DNA from: Anthostomella pinea
Taxonomy: Eukaryota; Ascomycota; Sordariomycetes; Xylariales; Xylariaceae
Reading direction: 5' to 3'
Length of the DNA stretch: 64,000 nt
NCBI GenBank assembly: GCA_963556695.1
Contig: CAUWAG010000006.1
Location: 4,650,001-4,714,000 of the forward strand
In this document: in pieces, positions 23,871 through 34,867 of the stretch
Layout: every line of letters begins with the position of its first letter
Position numbering within the stretch: position 1 is the first letter of the stretch
Program-made: the position numbers and the translations under genes
The notes under the pieces: generated by a model
Told to the model about the DNA's origin: nothing
The model's input: only the letters and a program-made list of their open reading frames with translations
Databases searched by the model: none

Positions 23871-24059
23871 CAAGATTACTTTGCTGGCGTGTGCGAGAAC
23901 TGTACGACAGATGGACCAAAACAAGTGTACGAGATGAAAACATATTTTGCCGAGACTTGCGTCGCTGTCGCTTCCCCTCCCCCTGAGGTTGGTGCGGCTT
24001 TGCTGCGGACAATGTCCGCCCTTGTGTCCATCATACACCAACACCAGTCCAGGAAACAA

Positions 24060-24170
24060 CAATCATTTCATCGAACCGGAATAAGCACAATGGAGTAAGC
24101 ACTGGAAGTGGCGTATCAAACCAGAGCTGCTTATTCCTGTCTGCTTATTCTAGTCGTGTGATTTGTATTC
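24060..24170. mobile_element. MITE copy 3, partial
   Basis: Core of the CACTGA family: CCGGAATAAGCACAATGG, GGCGTATCAAACCAGAGCTG and TGCTTATTCCTGTCTGCTTA, very close to copies 1 and 9. The terminal inverted repeats are not recognisable, so both ends are lost. Confidence 0.7.
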
Positions 24171-24239
24171 CTCCTAACACGGTGCGTAAGGATACTTTTC
24201 CCGGGTCATCACCCTATTGTCCCTGGAAATTGTTGACAC

Positions 24240-25168
24240 TTGTTTCTACAGCTTACCACGAGTCCAAGCACACGAAGAACAAGTCGGTGGAGGCACTCCC
24301 GCCATTGCTGCAGCAGAAAGCCGAGCCTTTTTTCGGTAGAGAACACAAAGGTGGCCGTCAAGAAGTCCAGCAAATGCCCAAAGCCCACCCCGAAGGCGCC
24401 CACCTCTTCACTTGAACATCAACCGCATACCCACATCACCACGCCCACATGACTTGCTCACACGATCACCACAACACTTCACGAACACTTTCTCGGCCGG
24501 AATGACCATCAACCATGCGGAGCCCCATTGGCGATGTAAGGCCCTGACTTCCACAATTCTCATCATAACTGACCAGTGCGCAGCAAGAAATCCTGGCCAT
24601 CCTTCGGGACCAGGGCGGTTCGAAAGGGAGGTTGATGGCCCCGGCTTGTGGAGGTTCGTTGATATACGTGCCCGTATTGTCCTTGCAACAGGCTGAGATT
24701 TGTTCTACAGCGTACCACGAGTCCCAGCGTACGGAGACCAAGGCTGCCCAGGCACTCCCGCCCTTGCCACCCTTGCCACAGCAGAAAGACGAGTCTGTCA
24801 AGAAAGATGAGCCAAAAGCGAAGTACCAGCTAGCGCTAATAGGAGTCGAACCTAAATCGACTTTAACTAAGAAGTCGAACAAGCGTGTGAAGACCACCCA
24901 CCAGGCGCCCACCTTTTCCATGCCGACTGGGAGCAGGCTCCCCTCTCGGGGGTCCAGTACGCCAAGCTGGAATTTACGCAGCTTCGGTCAACTGTTGCAT
25001 ATTACAGACGAGCTGACTATCAGTAGCACCAATTATCTCTGCATTCCTGAAGGGACTCACCGGGCATGTACCCGATTCCGTGGAGAGCCCCTTGGCTCGC
25101 AAGACCCGAAGAAACCTGTAGTAGCATTAAGGAGGGAACGCACTCGTATGTTGATGCGTGAACCCTAA
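24240..25168 (+). pseudogene. two diverged tandem copies of an unidentified gene segment
   Basis: A block at 24240-24415 and another at 24700-24925 encode related text. Both begin at an intron-like TTCTACAG boundary followed by Y-H-E-S. Both continue A-L-P-P-L, Q-Q-K, a Lys-rich stretch (K-K-S-N-K or K-K-S-S-K) and a Q-A-P-T or K-A-P-T segment. The first copy is frame-shifted in the middle. Upstream of the second copy the frame Q-E-I-L-A-I-L-R-D-Q-G-G-S-K is coding-like. The second copy stays open to 25168. No family is recognisable; it looks like a duplicated gene of which one or both copies are dead. Confidence 0.4.
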
Positions 25169-25226
25169 ATGATCTCAGCTCAGCCTAGCAATACACTGTG
25201 ATCAGACTACGACCACCAAGCCTGCC

Positions 25227-25850
25227 TTACGGAAGCTTCTCGAGCATGACATCATCTACCAGCTCGTAAAACATGAGCTGAATGTTACCCTTCGACGGGA
25301 TGCCAAGTACCTCCAAATCACTCACTCGCATCCCTACACGCATCGTCGACTTCCCCGTGTTCGCTAGCCCATCGTACACCAGCACATCCTGTCCTACCTG
25401 CCAGTACACGTAGTAATGTGCACACGAGTCATCTTCACCATCTCCAGACCTCAAGGCGTATCCGATAGGCTCGTATGTAGCCTGGCGACGCTCTCGAAGT
25501 ATGACCTTGTAGAACACGGTGAATCTCTTCAACAATGCGACTTTGTCGACGAAGATGGCATGGGACTCTGTCGAATATAACATCTTGTCTGAGTCCCCTT
25601 CCCGGTTTTGAGCTAGGAATGAACTGTGGTTCGATTCTTTCCGTGAACTTGGATTCGGCTGATCCACTGTTGTTGGCCCTGGCGGTGTCAAATATTTGGA
25701 AAGCACAGCTCGACACCACCTGCGATTGCCCATCGTGGTGGAGACGTAACACGGGGTTCCGGTCGTGTTGGTCGGTATAGACGTACGTGGTGTGAAGGAG
25801 AGCTGGGGCACGGCTTGCAGGACTGCAATAGCTACATTGGCAATGTCCAT
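25227..25850 (-). CDS. unidentified 207-residue protein
   Basis: An intact minus-strand frame from ATG 25850 with no recognisable domain. A possible upstream exon (26095 to about 25890) would add a signal-like N-terminus (M-D-T-I-L-V-A-A-V-C-L-G-V), but the intron needed (GTCACG ... GACTAG) is only 35 bases, short even for fungi. The middle is Pro/Ser-rich; the last third is a beta-like region (Y-Y-V-Y-W-Q-V-G-Q-D-V-L-V-Y-D). Confidence 0.4.
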   Translation of the reverse strand: MDIANVAIAVLQAVPQLSFTPRTSIPTNTTGTPCYVSTTMGNRRWCRAVLSKYLTPPGPTTVDQPNPSSRKESNHSSFLAQNREGDSDKMLYSTESHAIFVDKVALLKRFTVFYKVILRERRQATYEPIGYALRSGDGEDDSCAHYYVYWQVGQDVLVYDGLANTGKSTMRVGMRVSDLEVLGIPSKGNIQLMFYELVDDVMLEKLP

Positions 25851-26465
25851 GACCTAGTCATGAAGAAACCTTGTCCGAGCTTCGTGACCTGGCGTCTGGC
25901 CTGGCGTCTGACCTGGTCGCGCAGCGCCATTCTCTCCTCGATTGTTGTGGTGTTCAGGTCTTGCTGTAGAATGCTGGCGCAGAGGAGGGAAGCACAATAC
26001 TTGGGCTGCTCTGAGAAAATTCGCTCCTGTGCGGCCTGGTCAGCCTTCACTCGACCTACACCAAGGCAGACGGCAGCCACCAAGATGGTGTCCAACGAAC
26101 ATGAGTTGGCATCCCATCGCCATCCCAGCGCCGTCCTGTCCCTCTCAGTTTAGGGGCTGGTTTGGGGCTGGGTTGTATGATGGGTCCGTCTGTCTGGCGT
26201 TTTGATGGGGAGGGTTGGAAGTAGGGTCTTTGTGCCTTCGTTGGAGTGCGACAGTTCAGTCCCAAGGCGTACGGATAATGGTGAGCTCGTAGTCGTGCAC
26301 CGGTTTGTCCCAGGTGCTTGCGGTTGACGCCAGGGACGTTGGAAATGCTCGATGGAAGATGCCCAAAGTCCCACACTCGAGTTGCTCTGCTTAGCGCCAG
26401 TGAACCCGCCTGGGATGGGTGGTTGGGGATTGCCATTAACTTGCACCATTCTCTGCGCGGAACCA
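25851..26465. other. intergenic or upstream exon region; no certain gene
   Basis: Apart from the possible upstream exon of the neighbouring minus-strand gene (25890-26095), the overlapping frames here have no domain-like composition. Confidence 0.35.
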
Positions 26466-26860
26466 TCAAGCAATAGCCCCAAGGACCACATCGCCTTTGT
26501 TATACGGATCCATGGTGCCAGGAGAAAGCTCACCCACCACTTTATTGGGCACCGTCTCTGGACGAGTATCCTCAACAGTCGCTTGTGGTGCCGGTGCTAG
26601 CGTCACAGTAGATTCTGTGTTCGCTGCAAGTGAGTGAAAGTACTCTTGGTATCGTCCCAGCTTCTGGTCTAGTTTGACCTGGGCTGTGTCGAGGACAGCC
26701 TTCTGCTGTGTTATCTGCTTGTCCATCGAGACCATAATCTTCATGTTGTTGCGTTTCTCGGCCCCGTCGCGCTGTTGACGCAGGTACGCATGACTTCAGG
26801 CCTTCCTCTTCTTTTTCCGTTGCAAGTCGTCCAGGGTGCTGAAAGGACCACCATTGTGGG
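26466..26860 (-). pseudogene. unidentified basic/coiled-coil protein remnant
   Basis: On the minus strand a coding-like frame runs from about 26860 (F-S-T-L-D-D-L-Q-R-K-K-K-R-K-A). It meets a TGA (likely from CGA) and then continues through S-H-A-Y-L-R-Q-Q-R-D-G-A-E-K-R-N-N and a heptad-like stretch (M-D-K-Q-I-T-Q-Q-K-A-V-L-D) to a stop at 26466. The basic patch followed by a coiled coil is reminiscent of bZIP-type proteins, but no bZIP consensus Asn/Arg pattern is clear. Upstream exons may lie to 27166. Confidence 0.35.
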
Positions 26861-27249
26861 AAGGTGCGGAAGTGGGTTATAAGTGGTTGTTGGAGCATCC
26901 TGATAGTCATGCTTTCATCATTACCAGGTTTGGTGGTCTTCTGTCTTCTCATGTGGTTGGTCAACAGCTGTGTAGAACGATGTTGGTGAACTCGGTTGCT
27001 CTTGGAGTGTCTGGCTGGAGTAGGCATATGAGGATATCACTTCAATATTTGGTATGTTCGGGAAAGCCGAGCTTGCCCTTCTTACCCTTCTTGGCGTTCT
27101 TGTCGTTCGATGACACTGTGTGTGGCTGATAGTTTGGTGGTATGAACGGTTATTGTGTTGAAACACTAGATACCAGTTTGGCTTCGTTGCGCATCAAGGC
27201 AGTTTGGTCTACTTCGACTCTTTCTGTCAGCCCAGCTCCTCAGTGTCAG

Positions 27250-27402
27250 AAATGTGTTGATGGAATAAGCACCTGGGAATAAGCAGGTTTTACCCAATTA
27301 CTCACGTTTTAATGCTTATTCCAGACTGCTTATCCTATTCTAGTTAGGTTAAACATACCTTTCGCTTGCTAAACAGGGGATGTACGGAGACTGCTGGAGG
27401 TG
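27250..27402. mobile_element. MITE copy 4, left end lost
   Basis: Core motifs GGAATAAGCACC, GGAATAAGCAGG and ATGCTTATTCCAGACTGCTT are present. The right end reads GTACGGAGACTGCTGGAGGT and stops at GTG before TA (27403-27404). The left inverted repeat is not recognisable. Confidence 0.65.
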
Positions 27403-27404
27403 TA

Positions 27405-28669
27405 CCGTTGTATGGTTGTCAGCAGTGCTACGCCTCTGACTTCCTCCGGAAACGGCTGCCCGTTTGTATTCGCGGGCCAGATCGGCTCCCCTCGGGAAGA
27501 GTCAACCCAAAACTCGGCTGAGAGGTGGTCGTAACCCGGTTGAGCAGGGGGAACTACAAGACGATGGGCAGGAAATCGTCCACTGCCAGCTGTGTTTTGC
27601 ATCGGGGTTCATGGTCGTCACGACTGCAGAATTTAGGGACGGTAAGCTCATCCTTATGCCGTTGCCTTGCGTCCTTGGCGCAAGGCTTTCTCCCCTGGTT
27701 GTCCGCAGACGACTCGAGGTCAATGTGGAAGAAACCGATGCAGATGCCCCAATGGCAACCGTGCGAGCATTCGCAGTCCGGTCCGCCGTACTCTTGGAGC
27801 TGCTGCTTGCTCTCGATATGGACGACCGCCGTGAACTTCATGTTTACGGTGTGGCCCGGCTGCCCACAGCCCACCTTGACCATGATGTTCCTTGGCCTAT
27901 CCTTGCGGGTCATCTCAGCAATTTCCTGGATAAAGTACGATAACGGCATTAGAGGCTTGCATAGCACCAGCCCGGTCAGACATGTGTCTCTGCGCAGCAT
28001 CATCATGCGTGGCAACTTCTGGAAGTGGGGCCGGTACTTTGCCTTGAACTTCTTCACGAAGTCCCACTGGCAATCCTCCGGGGTTGCGAAGGAACACTGG
28101 TGGGTGGGCTGTGCGTGTGGTCGGTGTTCATCTTCGTCTGAACTAGGGGCGCCATCACTCTCGAAAGGGTCGTCTGCATTGTCGGGTGACTTGGCAGTTG
28201 CGTCCTGCGCCTTCTCCTGCTTCTTGCTAGTGGACGCTCCATTGCTGACGTCTAGTTGCAGATGGGCATCGTTTGTGGAGTCGGGGAGGGGGTGGTGTAA
28301 GTCGGAGCCAGCTTCTTTGGTCGGGCAACAGGAGGTTCAACCAATGGTGACGTTCGATACCGTCGAAAACATGGTATCCGCAGGTGGAAGGGTCTGTAAG
28401 AGCTTGCCGCACTTGTCGTTTGGAAGAGTCAGGAGCCGTTGCGGCGATGGCAGTACTCGGTCTCGCATATGGTCAGACCTCGGGATGCCGAAACTGCAGC
28501 TTAAGAAGAGCTTCCAGGTTGCGCGACTACAGTCAAGTACTTGTACATGGGGATGAAGGGATAAGAGATCGTCAAGGCCTGGGTGTCTGTCCAGATACGC
28601 AGGGCGGTTCTTCTCGGCCAGTTGTACCTGGTTCACCCTCTTCTGCTCTGTAGAGCCTGCAGAAGCCAT
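27405..28669 (-). pseudogene. unidentified gene with one in-frame TGA, abutting a MITE at its 3' end
   Basis: A single minus-strand frame runs from ATG 28669 to 27554, broken only by TGA at 28337-28339 (GGT-TGA-ACC, likely CGA). The text on both sides is coding-like: a Lys/Asp-rich linker, then P-T-H-Q-C-S-F-A-T-P-E-D-C-Q-W-D-F. A Cys-rich segment follows, C-E-C-S-H-G-C-H-W-G-I-C, which could bind metal. After the stop at 27554 a second frame continues sensibly (P-A-Q-P-G-Y-D-H-L) towards 27405, implying a one-base shift. The reading then reaches the right end of MITE copy 4. I do not recognise the family. An intron over the TGA cannot be excluded. Confidence 0.45.
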
Positions 28670-28800
28670 AACGCATCGGCTTCTACCTCTTGTACTTTAC
28701 GGCCAGACGTCGTCAGCGGCAATGCATTCCACTTGGGAAATCTTATATCTCTGGTCAAGCTCTTTGAAGTATGAACAAGCCCGAAACAAGGTAGTCCCTA

Positions 28801-29003
28801 CACTGAACTCATAAATCTTCGTACGCCACCCTTCCAGTAAGCCACATATCATCGGTTTGACATAAGCACGCTCAAATATGCATGAAAATATTTATATCGA
28901 CCTCGAGCTGCTTATTCCAGTATTCTTATTCCATTACAAAAGTCCACGGGTGACCTGGAACCTGGCTGACATGGTGCGCACGGAGACTTGTGAGGGCTGA
29001 GTG
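28801..29003. mobile_element. MITE copy 5, complete
   Basis: 203 bases between TA at 28799-28800 and 29004-29005. The left end reads CACTGAACTCATAAATCTTC; the right end, CGGAGACTTGTGAGGGCTGA, finishes in GTG. Inner motifs (ACATAAGCACGC and GAGCTGCTTATTCCAG) are present. Confidence 0.85.
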
Positions 29004-29005
29004 TA

Positions 29006-29945
29006 GCGAGCTCTCGCTCTCCTGAAATGGCCCCTGAGCAATCTCCAGTGGTCACAGAAATCATCCACGCGAGCACCAGACCCTTTGCTGCTTGTGACCA
29101 TTTGATCACTGTCGCATCTTGCCGTGCCCGGCCATACTTTTGACATGTCATTTCAATGTACGCACTGAAATCTCTTCCGCCATTGCTTGCTGTCGCCCAG
29201 TCACTCATCTGCTCATCCGCCCCGTATCGGTACGAGTTGAGCAGACTTTCTAGCGAAGTCCTCAACTCCATCGCCCATCCAGCAGAAGAGATGGACAAAC
29301 GGAGACAGCGAGCGACAAACAAGCAAAAGCTAGCGCTGACAGGATTTGAATCTGTTCCCATATATGAACTGTCTCAACGTATGTGTGTGTTTCTCCCCCT
29401 AGCTCCAGCAAGGTCAGATGCGTACTCATATCGTATGGCAACGATGTCTTCTGGATGTAATACGACGCAATCCTCGCAGTGGTCGCTATCGCGATCCATA
29501 TCTGCGTCCAAGTCTGGCTGTCCAGAGCCGGTAGCGATTGCGGAAGCCGTTTTGTCTTGCTCCCACTCCCACTCCCACTCCACTTCCACCAGCCTCTCAA
29601 ATTCTCCCTGTTTTCCCTCTTCATCTTCTCCCACCCGGATTGGATTCCCAGTTTGTTCTCAACTCGCAGAAGCCCGGATGCGACCAGGCTTTACAGGTGC
29701 GCTGAGAGTGTCGCGCGCTCCTCGACGACGGCCAGGGCATCTGTCAGGTCCGTGATTTCTCGACTTATGCGCATAGCTGATGCGCTACTGTCATCCAGCA
29801 GCGTCAAGCAACGCGCCAGAGGCCTGGAGATATCGTCGCGCGCAGACGCACAGCCAGTTCGGCACGCTGCTGGCTTCTTGCGACCATCGCCATCCACCTC
29901 GTAAGTGATACGACATTGCTTGACAAAGGGTTCCAAAGGCCTCAT
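29006..29945 (-). pseudogene. unidentified gene remnant ending at a MITE
   Basis: Three coding-like minus-strand pieces line up. The first is 29945-29691 (S-R-P-L-A-R-C-L-T-L-L-D-D, S-R-E-I-T-D-L-T-D-A-L). The second is 29660-29377, very acidic and Trp-rich (E-V-E-W-E-W-E-W-E-Q-D). The third is 29373-29006 (M-E-L-R-T-S-L-E-S-L-L-N-S-Y-R, F-S-A-Y-I-E-M-T-C-Q-K-Y-G-R). The second and third share a frame with one TGA between them (CGT-TGA-GAC); the first is shifted. The last piece reads straight into MITE copy 5, whose insertion seems to have removed the original end. No family recognised. Confidence 0.4.
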
Positions 29946-31288
29946 ACTGCGTTAGGTTCGAAACCCATCACCGGTGGCCATGCACAATATTCTCCTTATT
30001 TCCAGAAGCCCCCATGTGTTACTGACTCTGCCCCTAGCAATGCCCGTATCATAGCCGGCCAGCAGGCCCCGCAGCCCTGGCTACATCGTGTCCTTCAGGA
30101 TGGCGATGGCTGTGTCGAGTGGCAGGCCAAAGTAAGTATGCACCGCGTTGCGAAAATGGCCGCGTCTATATCACTCGGTGGCAGCGGAGATTGATCGGTG
30201 ATAGGGCCAGGTGACAGCAGGCTGCTCTGGATGTGCTATGAAAGCCGTTCATTCAGATTGAGCTGCTTCCACACCATGCCTGGACAGCAAAGCTAGGCCT
30301 GAGCGCTCGTGAGCGTGACGATGGCGGATGTGGCGGATAGTGGTCCCTAATACCCTCAGCATGACTTACAGGACCACCTTGCGCGCCAGCCGTCCTAGCT
30401 TTCTGTCGTAGATCGAGTGCATTGGCTTCCTCGGTATAATACGAAGTGATCAATGTCAGGCTCTATTTAATACTCGCTTTCTGTCAGAATGATGGACAAA
30501 GGGAAAGGGGTGGCTTGTGGGTTCAATGTTGGTGGGTCTGGTACATCATGTACACGTAATGTGGCTGTGCTACAGCTTCACGTCGAATCGCAACAGCTTC
30601 ACGCGCCAGTAGCCCCGAACATCTAGAGAGACCAACATTGGAATGCTGAAGCACATGCATGCATGCGACTTGATGCTAGGGAATAGGTATGGTAATACCG
30701 CGATACCTCGATACCTCGATACCCTGTGCTGTACAACCGACATCGTTGATTTACAGCACAGCCTTCCAGGATTCTCTACCCTCCTATACCACTGCGCCCG
30801 CGCGACGCGTTTCGACTCTGCACCTCCCAGACATTTCTAGCGGTCAGCTTCATACATGCCCGCCAGTCGCAAGTTGTTCCGCCAGCGCCGGCCCAGTCGC
30901 GGGCACAAGGTAGAGAAGTGAAGCTTACATGTAGGTAACCTCGAATGATCCTCCTTCTCCCATCCGGTTCAACCTCTCCCCGATATTCCTTCGTCCACAA
31001 CACTTGGGGCGTAGGGGCGCTGGTGCAACGTTGAAAGCTGACACACGAAGCTGACACCTCATCTTTGTTACTTCAGTTTGACAAACCACGGAATGAGCCA
31101 ACGTTGACCTGTCAGTCTCAAACAACAAAGACACGCAAGGCAAATTAGATGTGCGAAGGGTGAAAGGTGGAAGGTAAGGAAGAGCACGAACTTGTGCAGA
31201 ACGTACCAGGTAACACTACATACAACCAGCGCATCTACCCGTCCGTCCCAGATCGCACAGCATCCATCCTCCGATCGAATCCATCGCC
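29946..31288. other. intergenic; no gene seen
   Basis: A few frames under 95 codons without domain-like composition. The sequence at 30689-30725 contains short ATACCTCG repeats. The stretch from about 31150 is the upstream region of the GT32 gene. Confidence 0.45.
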
Positions 31289-32452
31289 ATGGGCGTCCCA
31301 AGCTCGCCCCGCGCCCGCCGCGCAATCAAGATTGTCATCGTCATCCTGATAGTCGCCCTCCTCATCCATGTCCTCCTTCGCCTTGTCGACTTTTCCAATC
31401 TCTTTGGCTTCTTTCGCGACCACTCGGGCATCAAGATCAGCCAACGGGAGATTCTCGACGCCTACACATCACGCAAAGACCAGGGCACAACCACCTCGTC
31501 ACCTGTCATCCCCCGAATTCTGCACCAGGTCTACCACGACTGGAGCGACCCTGAAAGCACCAACACCACCCTGCCTGATGATTGGGCCGCCGCGCGACAG
31601 ACGTGCATCGCCCTGAACCCCGGCTGGGAATACAAGCTCTGGTCATCCAAGGGCTCGCGCGACTTCATCCAGGACGAGTTTCCGTGGTTTCTGTCGACCT
31701 ACGATGGCTACAAGTTCCCAGTACAGCGCGTCGATGTCATCCGCTACTTTGCGCTTCGCCGTTTCGGTGGCGTCTATATCGATCTAGATAATGTAAGATC
31801 CCTCGCCTGTCCCCCGTGCCACCTAGCACACACACACATCGCTCAGTCTTTGGCGGGTGCGCGCATGGCTAACGACTTGCTGTCATAGGGATGCGCCGAA
31901 AGCCTCGATGCGATAACCTACTTCCCAGCCTTCACCACCGACGGCGGTCACGGAACTCTGAGTAATAACATAATCGGTGGTCAGCCCGGCCACCCGTTCT
32001 TCCATCTCCTAACCGAGTCTCTGATACCGTGGAATTGGAATTGGATCCTGCCCTACGTCATTGTCAGCTACACCAGCGGCCAGTGGTTCTTGACGGCCGT
32101 GTGGGAGCAGTACCACCGACTTTTGTCCGCTGAAGGGGTTGTCCAGGGCATGGAAGGTACCGGATGGGCTCCCCTCCACCATATCTTGATGGACACGCGG
32201 CCGGACCAGCCAGACCCTTTTGTCTTCTGGACACAAGAACGTGGCGGGACCTGGGACCAGTGGGATAGTGCCTGGTTTGGCTGGGTCGGCAATCATATCG
32301 GCCTGGTCGTTTCGGAGGTCATAGGCGCAATCGCGTTTGTTGCTATTCTCCTGTGGGGCTGCGTATGGTGTTGCTGCTATTTGAGAAGGCGGAAGGCAAA
32401 GGGCTACAAGCGTATAGATGCTCTTGATCCAGTAGGACAAGACATGACGTGA
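31289..32452 (+). CDS. glycosyltransferase family 32 (MIPC synthase / Och1-like mannosyltransferase)
   Basis: A type II membrane enzyme of the Golgi, 355 residues, exons 31289-31792 and 31889-32452 (96-base intron, GTAAGA ... CATAG). An N-terminal membrane anchor spans residues about 13-32 (I-V-I-V-I-L-I-V-A-L-L-I). The catalytic domain opens with I-P-R-I-L-H-Q-V-Y-H-D-W and has the nucleotide-sugar/metal D-L-D motif at residues 165-167 (Y-I-D-L-D-N), interrupted by the intron right after it. A second membrane span near residues 315-340 (V-S-E-V-I-G-A-I-A-F-V-A-I-L) precedes a Cys- and Arg-rich tail. The two-span layout and length match the SUR1/CSH1-type subunit that adds mannose to inositolphosphoceramide; an Och1-type role is the alternative. 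The start ATG sits in a good context (CGCCATGGG). Confidence 0.85.
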
Positions 32453-33916
32453 CGGATAGCTGCAGGTGACACATAGTGTCAGGATTGTAACGATCCATTT
32501 GAGTATGCTGCTTTTCTTGACGTTAGCTAGATGATACCCCATGAAGTAACAGGCCGGTATAGATTCCGGGATCCTGAATATTTGCTGCTATCCCTCTTGT
32601 GGCTGCTCATTGGTCTTATACACGTCTGCCCTGCCTACTTTACCTATCTACCTACCTACGCTGCCGCCACAGACTTGCATCACTAACAAGGTCGGCAGGA
32701 TCAGGAGCCCGGCTTTGGCCCATGTGGCTTGGACAACCGAAAAATATTAACTCGGGTTCGTCGAGGCCAAGACAATCGACAAGACAATCGACAAGGTCAC
32801 CAATAAGACTCCCGACAACGTCACCAAGTCCCTGGCCCCCGTCGCCAAAGAGAAACCATATGATTGTATGGCATCAGCAGGGGCTCTGACCCAAGGGATT
32901 GCGTGACGGTCGACTAGACAGGAATCTCTCGCCCCACCATCTCAAGTTGCGGGCTCCCTGTCCGACGCTTGAGGTATGTTCCTCTCTATGGCTATAGGCA
33001 CACGATAGTGGATTGGATCCAAGCATGCTCAAGACGGAGACATGCATTCGATTGTGCGACAGACGGGATTCCAACGATGGCATCCATATGCCTAGTAGCC
33101 CGATAGCCTGGACTGCCCCCACGACGAAGCACAATCGCGATCGCAAGTGATCACATTGGAGCGCTCGAGCTATATCAAGGCTCATTCTGGGAAGGTGGAC
33201 TAATCTAATGCGGCCCGCTTCGTGTTCTGGATTGTCCTACCCTTCCACTTGCTCTTGGGGTCGGTCCATCCCCAGCTCTGTTGCTTGGGCTGGTATGCTG
33301 CCACTATCAGATCTGACATACTCATGATTAACTGATATTTCGGAGGCCTTGGTGCTTCAGAAGGCAATGCCATTTCACCACGTTGGTCCGTTCGAGAGCA
33401 CACCGACGTACGAGCTACTACCATCGCTTCGTTGACGACACACGGGATGCGGAATGGCGCCAACCCCTCACGAAGTCTGTACTCAGCGGATGTACCCGAC
33501 GATGTGACTGACCAAACCCAGCGGTTCTCTCATTGTCTTGTTGCTCTGTTGATTTGGGTATCGCCACTGCCTGCTCCTGCCAATGTCCAACCATCCCCAA
33601 TACTGATCCAAGACGCATAGGCTCAGCCAGTACAGGACTATTTCAAAGATCCTGATCCTCGCAGGCATTTCAGACATCTTAATCACGCCCGTCATCGGTG
33701 GTTGCTGATATCCGCGGTGAGCTGGGCTCCCAGATCGGCGAAGCTCCAGATTTATTGCCAAGGGGCCACCTGATCTCCATCTGGGGGCACGAGATAACCT
33801 GGCCGGCGAGGAATGAACTCATGTACTACACAGTTCCTCAAAGAATTGGAGTCCCTGTGTAACTGCGGTCTCCCTCTTTCAATGTTCTTGTCCGGGACTC
33901 GGCGTCGTCATGCAGG
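32453..33916. other. intergenic; no gene seen
   Basis: Short overlapping frames only. At 32770-32830 there are phased ACAATCGACAAG/GTCACCA repeats reading T-I-D-K on one strand, too short to call. Confidence 0.4.
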
Positions 33917-34065
33917 CACAGCGAACCTCCAAAAGTCCCCGTACTTCCCTCGTCTCGTAAGCGAAGAGTGAACCTATTGTAGCTGGGATAATCAGTCTGG
34001 AATAAGCACTCAAGATGGATTATTCGACCAAACCTGCTTATTCCGAGGTGCTGATTCCATCAGAT
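33917..34065. mobile_element. MITE copy 6, right end diverged
   Basis: The left end, CACAGCGAACCTCCAAAAGT, resembles copy 2. The core has CTGGAATAAGCACTCAAGAT and CCTGCTTATTCCGAGG. The right inverted repeat is not recognisable. Confidence 0.6.
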
Positions 34066-34867
34066 GTGTCGCGGTACATGGTAGCATGCTTCTCAGTCGG
34101 GTTGCACGATAGCAGTTGGTCTATATTCATGCATCAACCGATGAGGAGTCGGCTTACCCAAGTGGGTGTAATCTGACTCTTGAGTCCGAGACGAGCGTCG
34201 CTTGGTACGTTTGAGCTTGCGGGCAGGGACTCGATAGTTCCGATCCACTTCCAGCTCACACCATGGTCGGTGATGAGTTGTTGCTAAGTTACTCATTGGC
34301 CGGACGCTGAAGACCAAGGATTGCAGTGATCTGGCGCGCCACATGTTACGCGTCAACAATGGCAATATACGATGCCAATGGCCCAGTATGTTCGTGAGGG
34401 GTAGGGAGTACAAGACCAGCCACATGGTACACAAAGGATGTTGAACTCGATGACACGGAGCGATCCGAATATCCAGGTATTGTACCCGGGCACTTCAGGA
34501 TAAGTACCTTATCATACCGACCCGGGGTCCAGACGAGCCGAGGGCCCAGGATGGCTTTTGCCAACCATGAATGATCGTCACTCGAAGCATGCCTATCAGT
34601 TGACAGTCGGGGGAGTCAGGGTCAGGGCCCTTGAGTTGTCAAACAGGACTTCATGGCGAGGACACGATAAGGATTCGGCCATAACGTTCCACGGCCTGCG
34701 TTGGGGACGAATGCGGGGGAATGGGCAACCCCATATTCCAGTATTACCCCGTACATAAGCTAGCATGTACCCGTGATCTCGTGAGGTGTAAGGTGTGGGA
34801 TCAACGACTAGAGTTGGTCTTCTCCAGACGACTATATCTCATCTTGCGGGCATTAAGAGCAAGCAAA
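34066..34867. other. promoter region of the sugar transporter gene; no other gene
   Basis: A minus-strand frame at 34093-34434 (113 codons) has basic composition but no motif and is not called. Confidence 0.4.

Noticed and set aside
24820..24860. Possible tRNA 3' half on the minus strand (GGTTCGACTCC, a B-box match), with a similar stretch at 29325-29360
   Set aside because: No matching 5' acceptor strand or anticodon arm within 70-110 bases at either place; both lie in coding-like frames.
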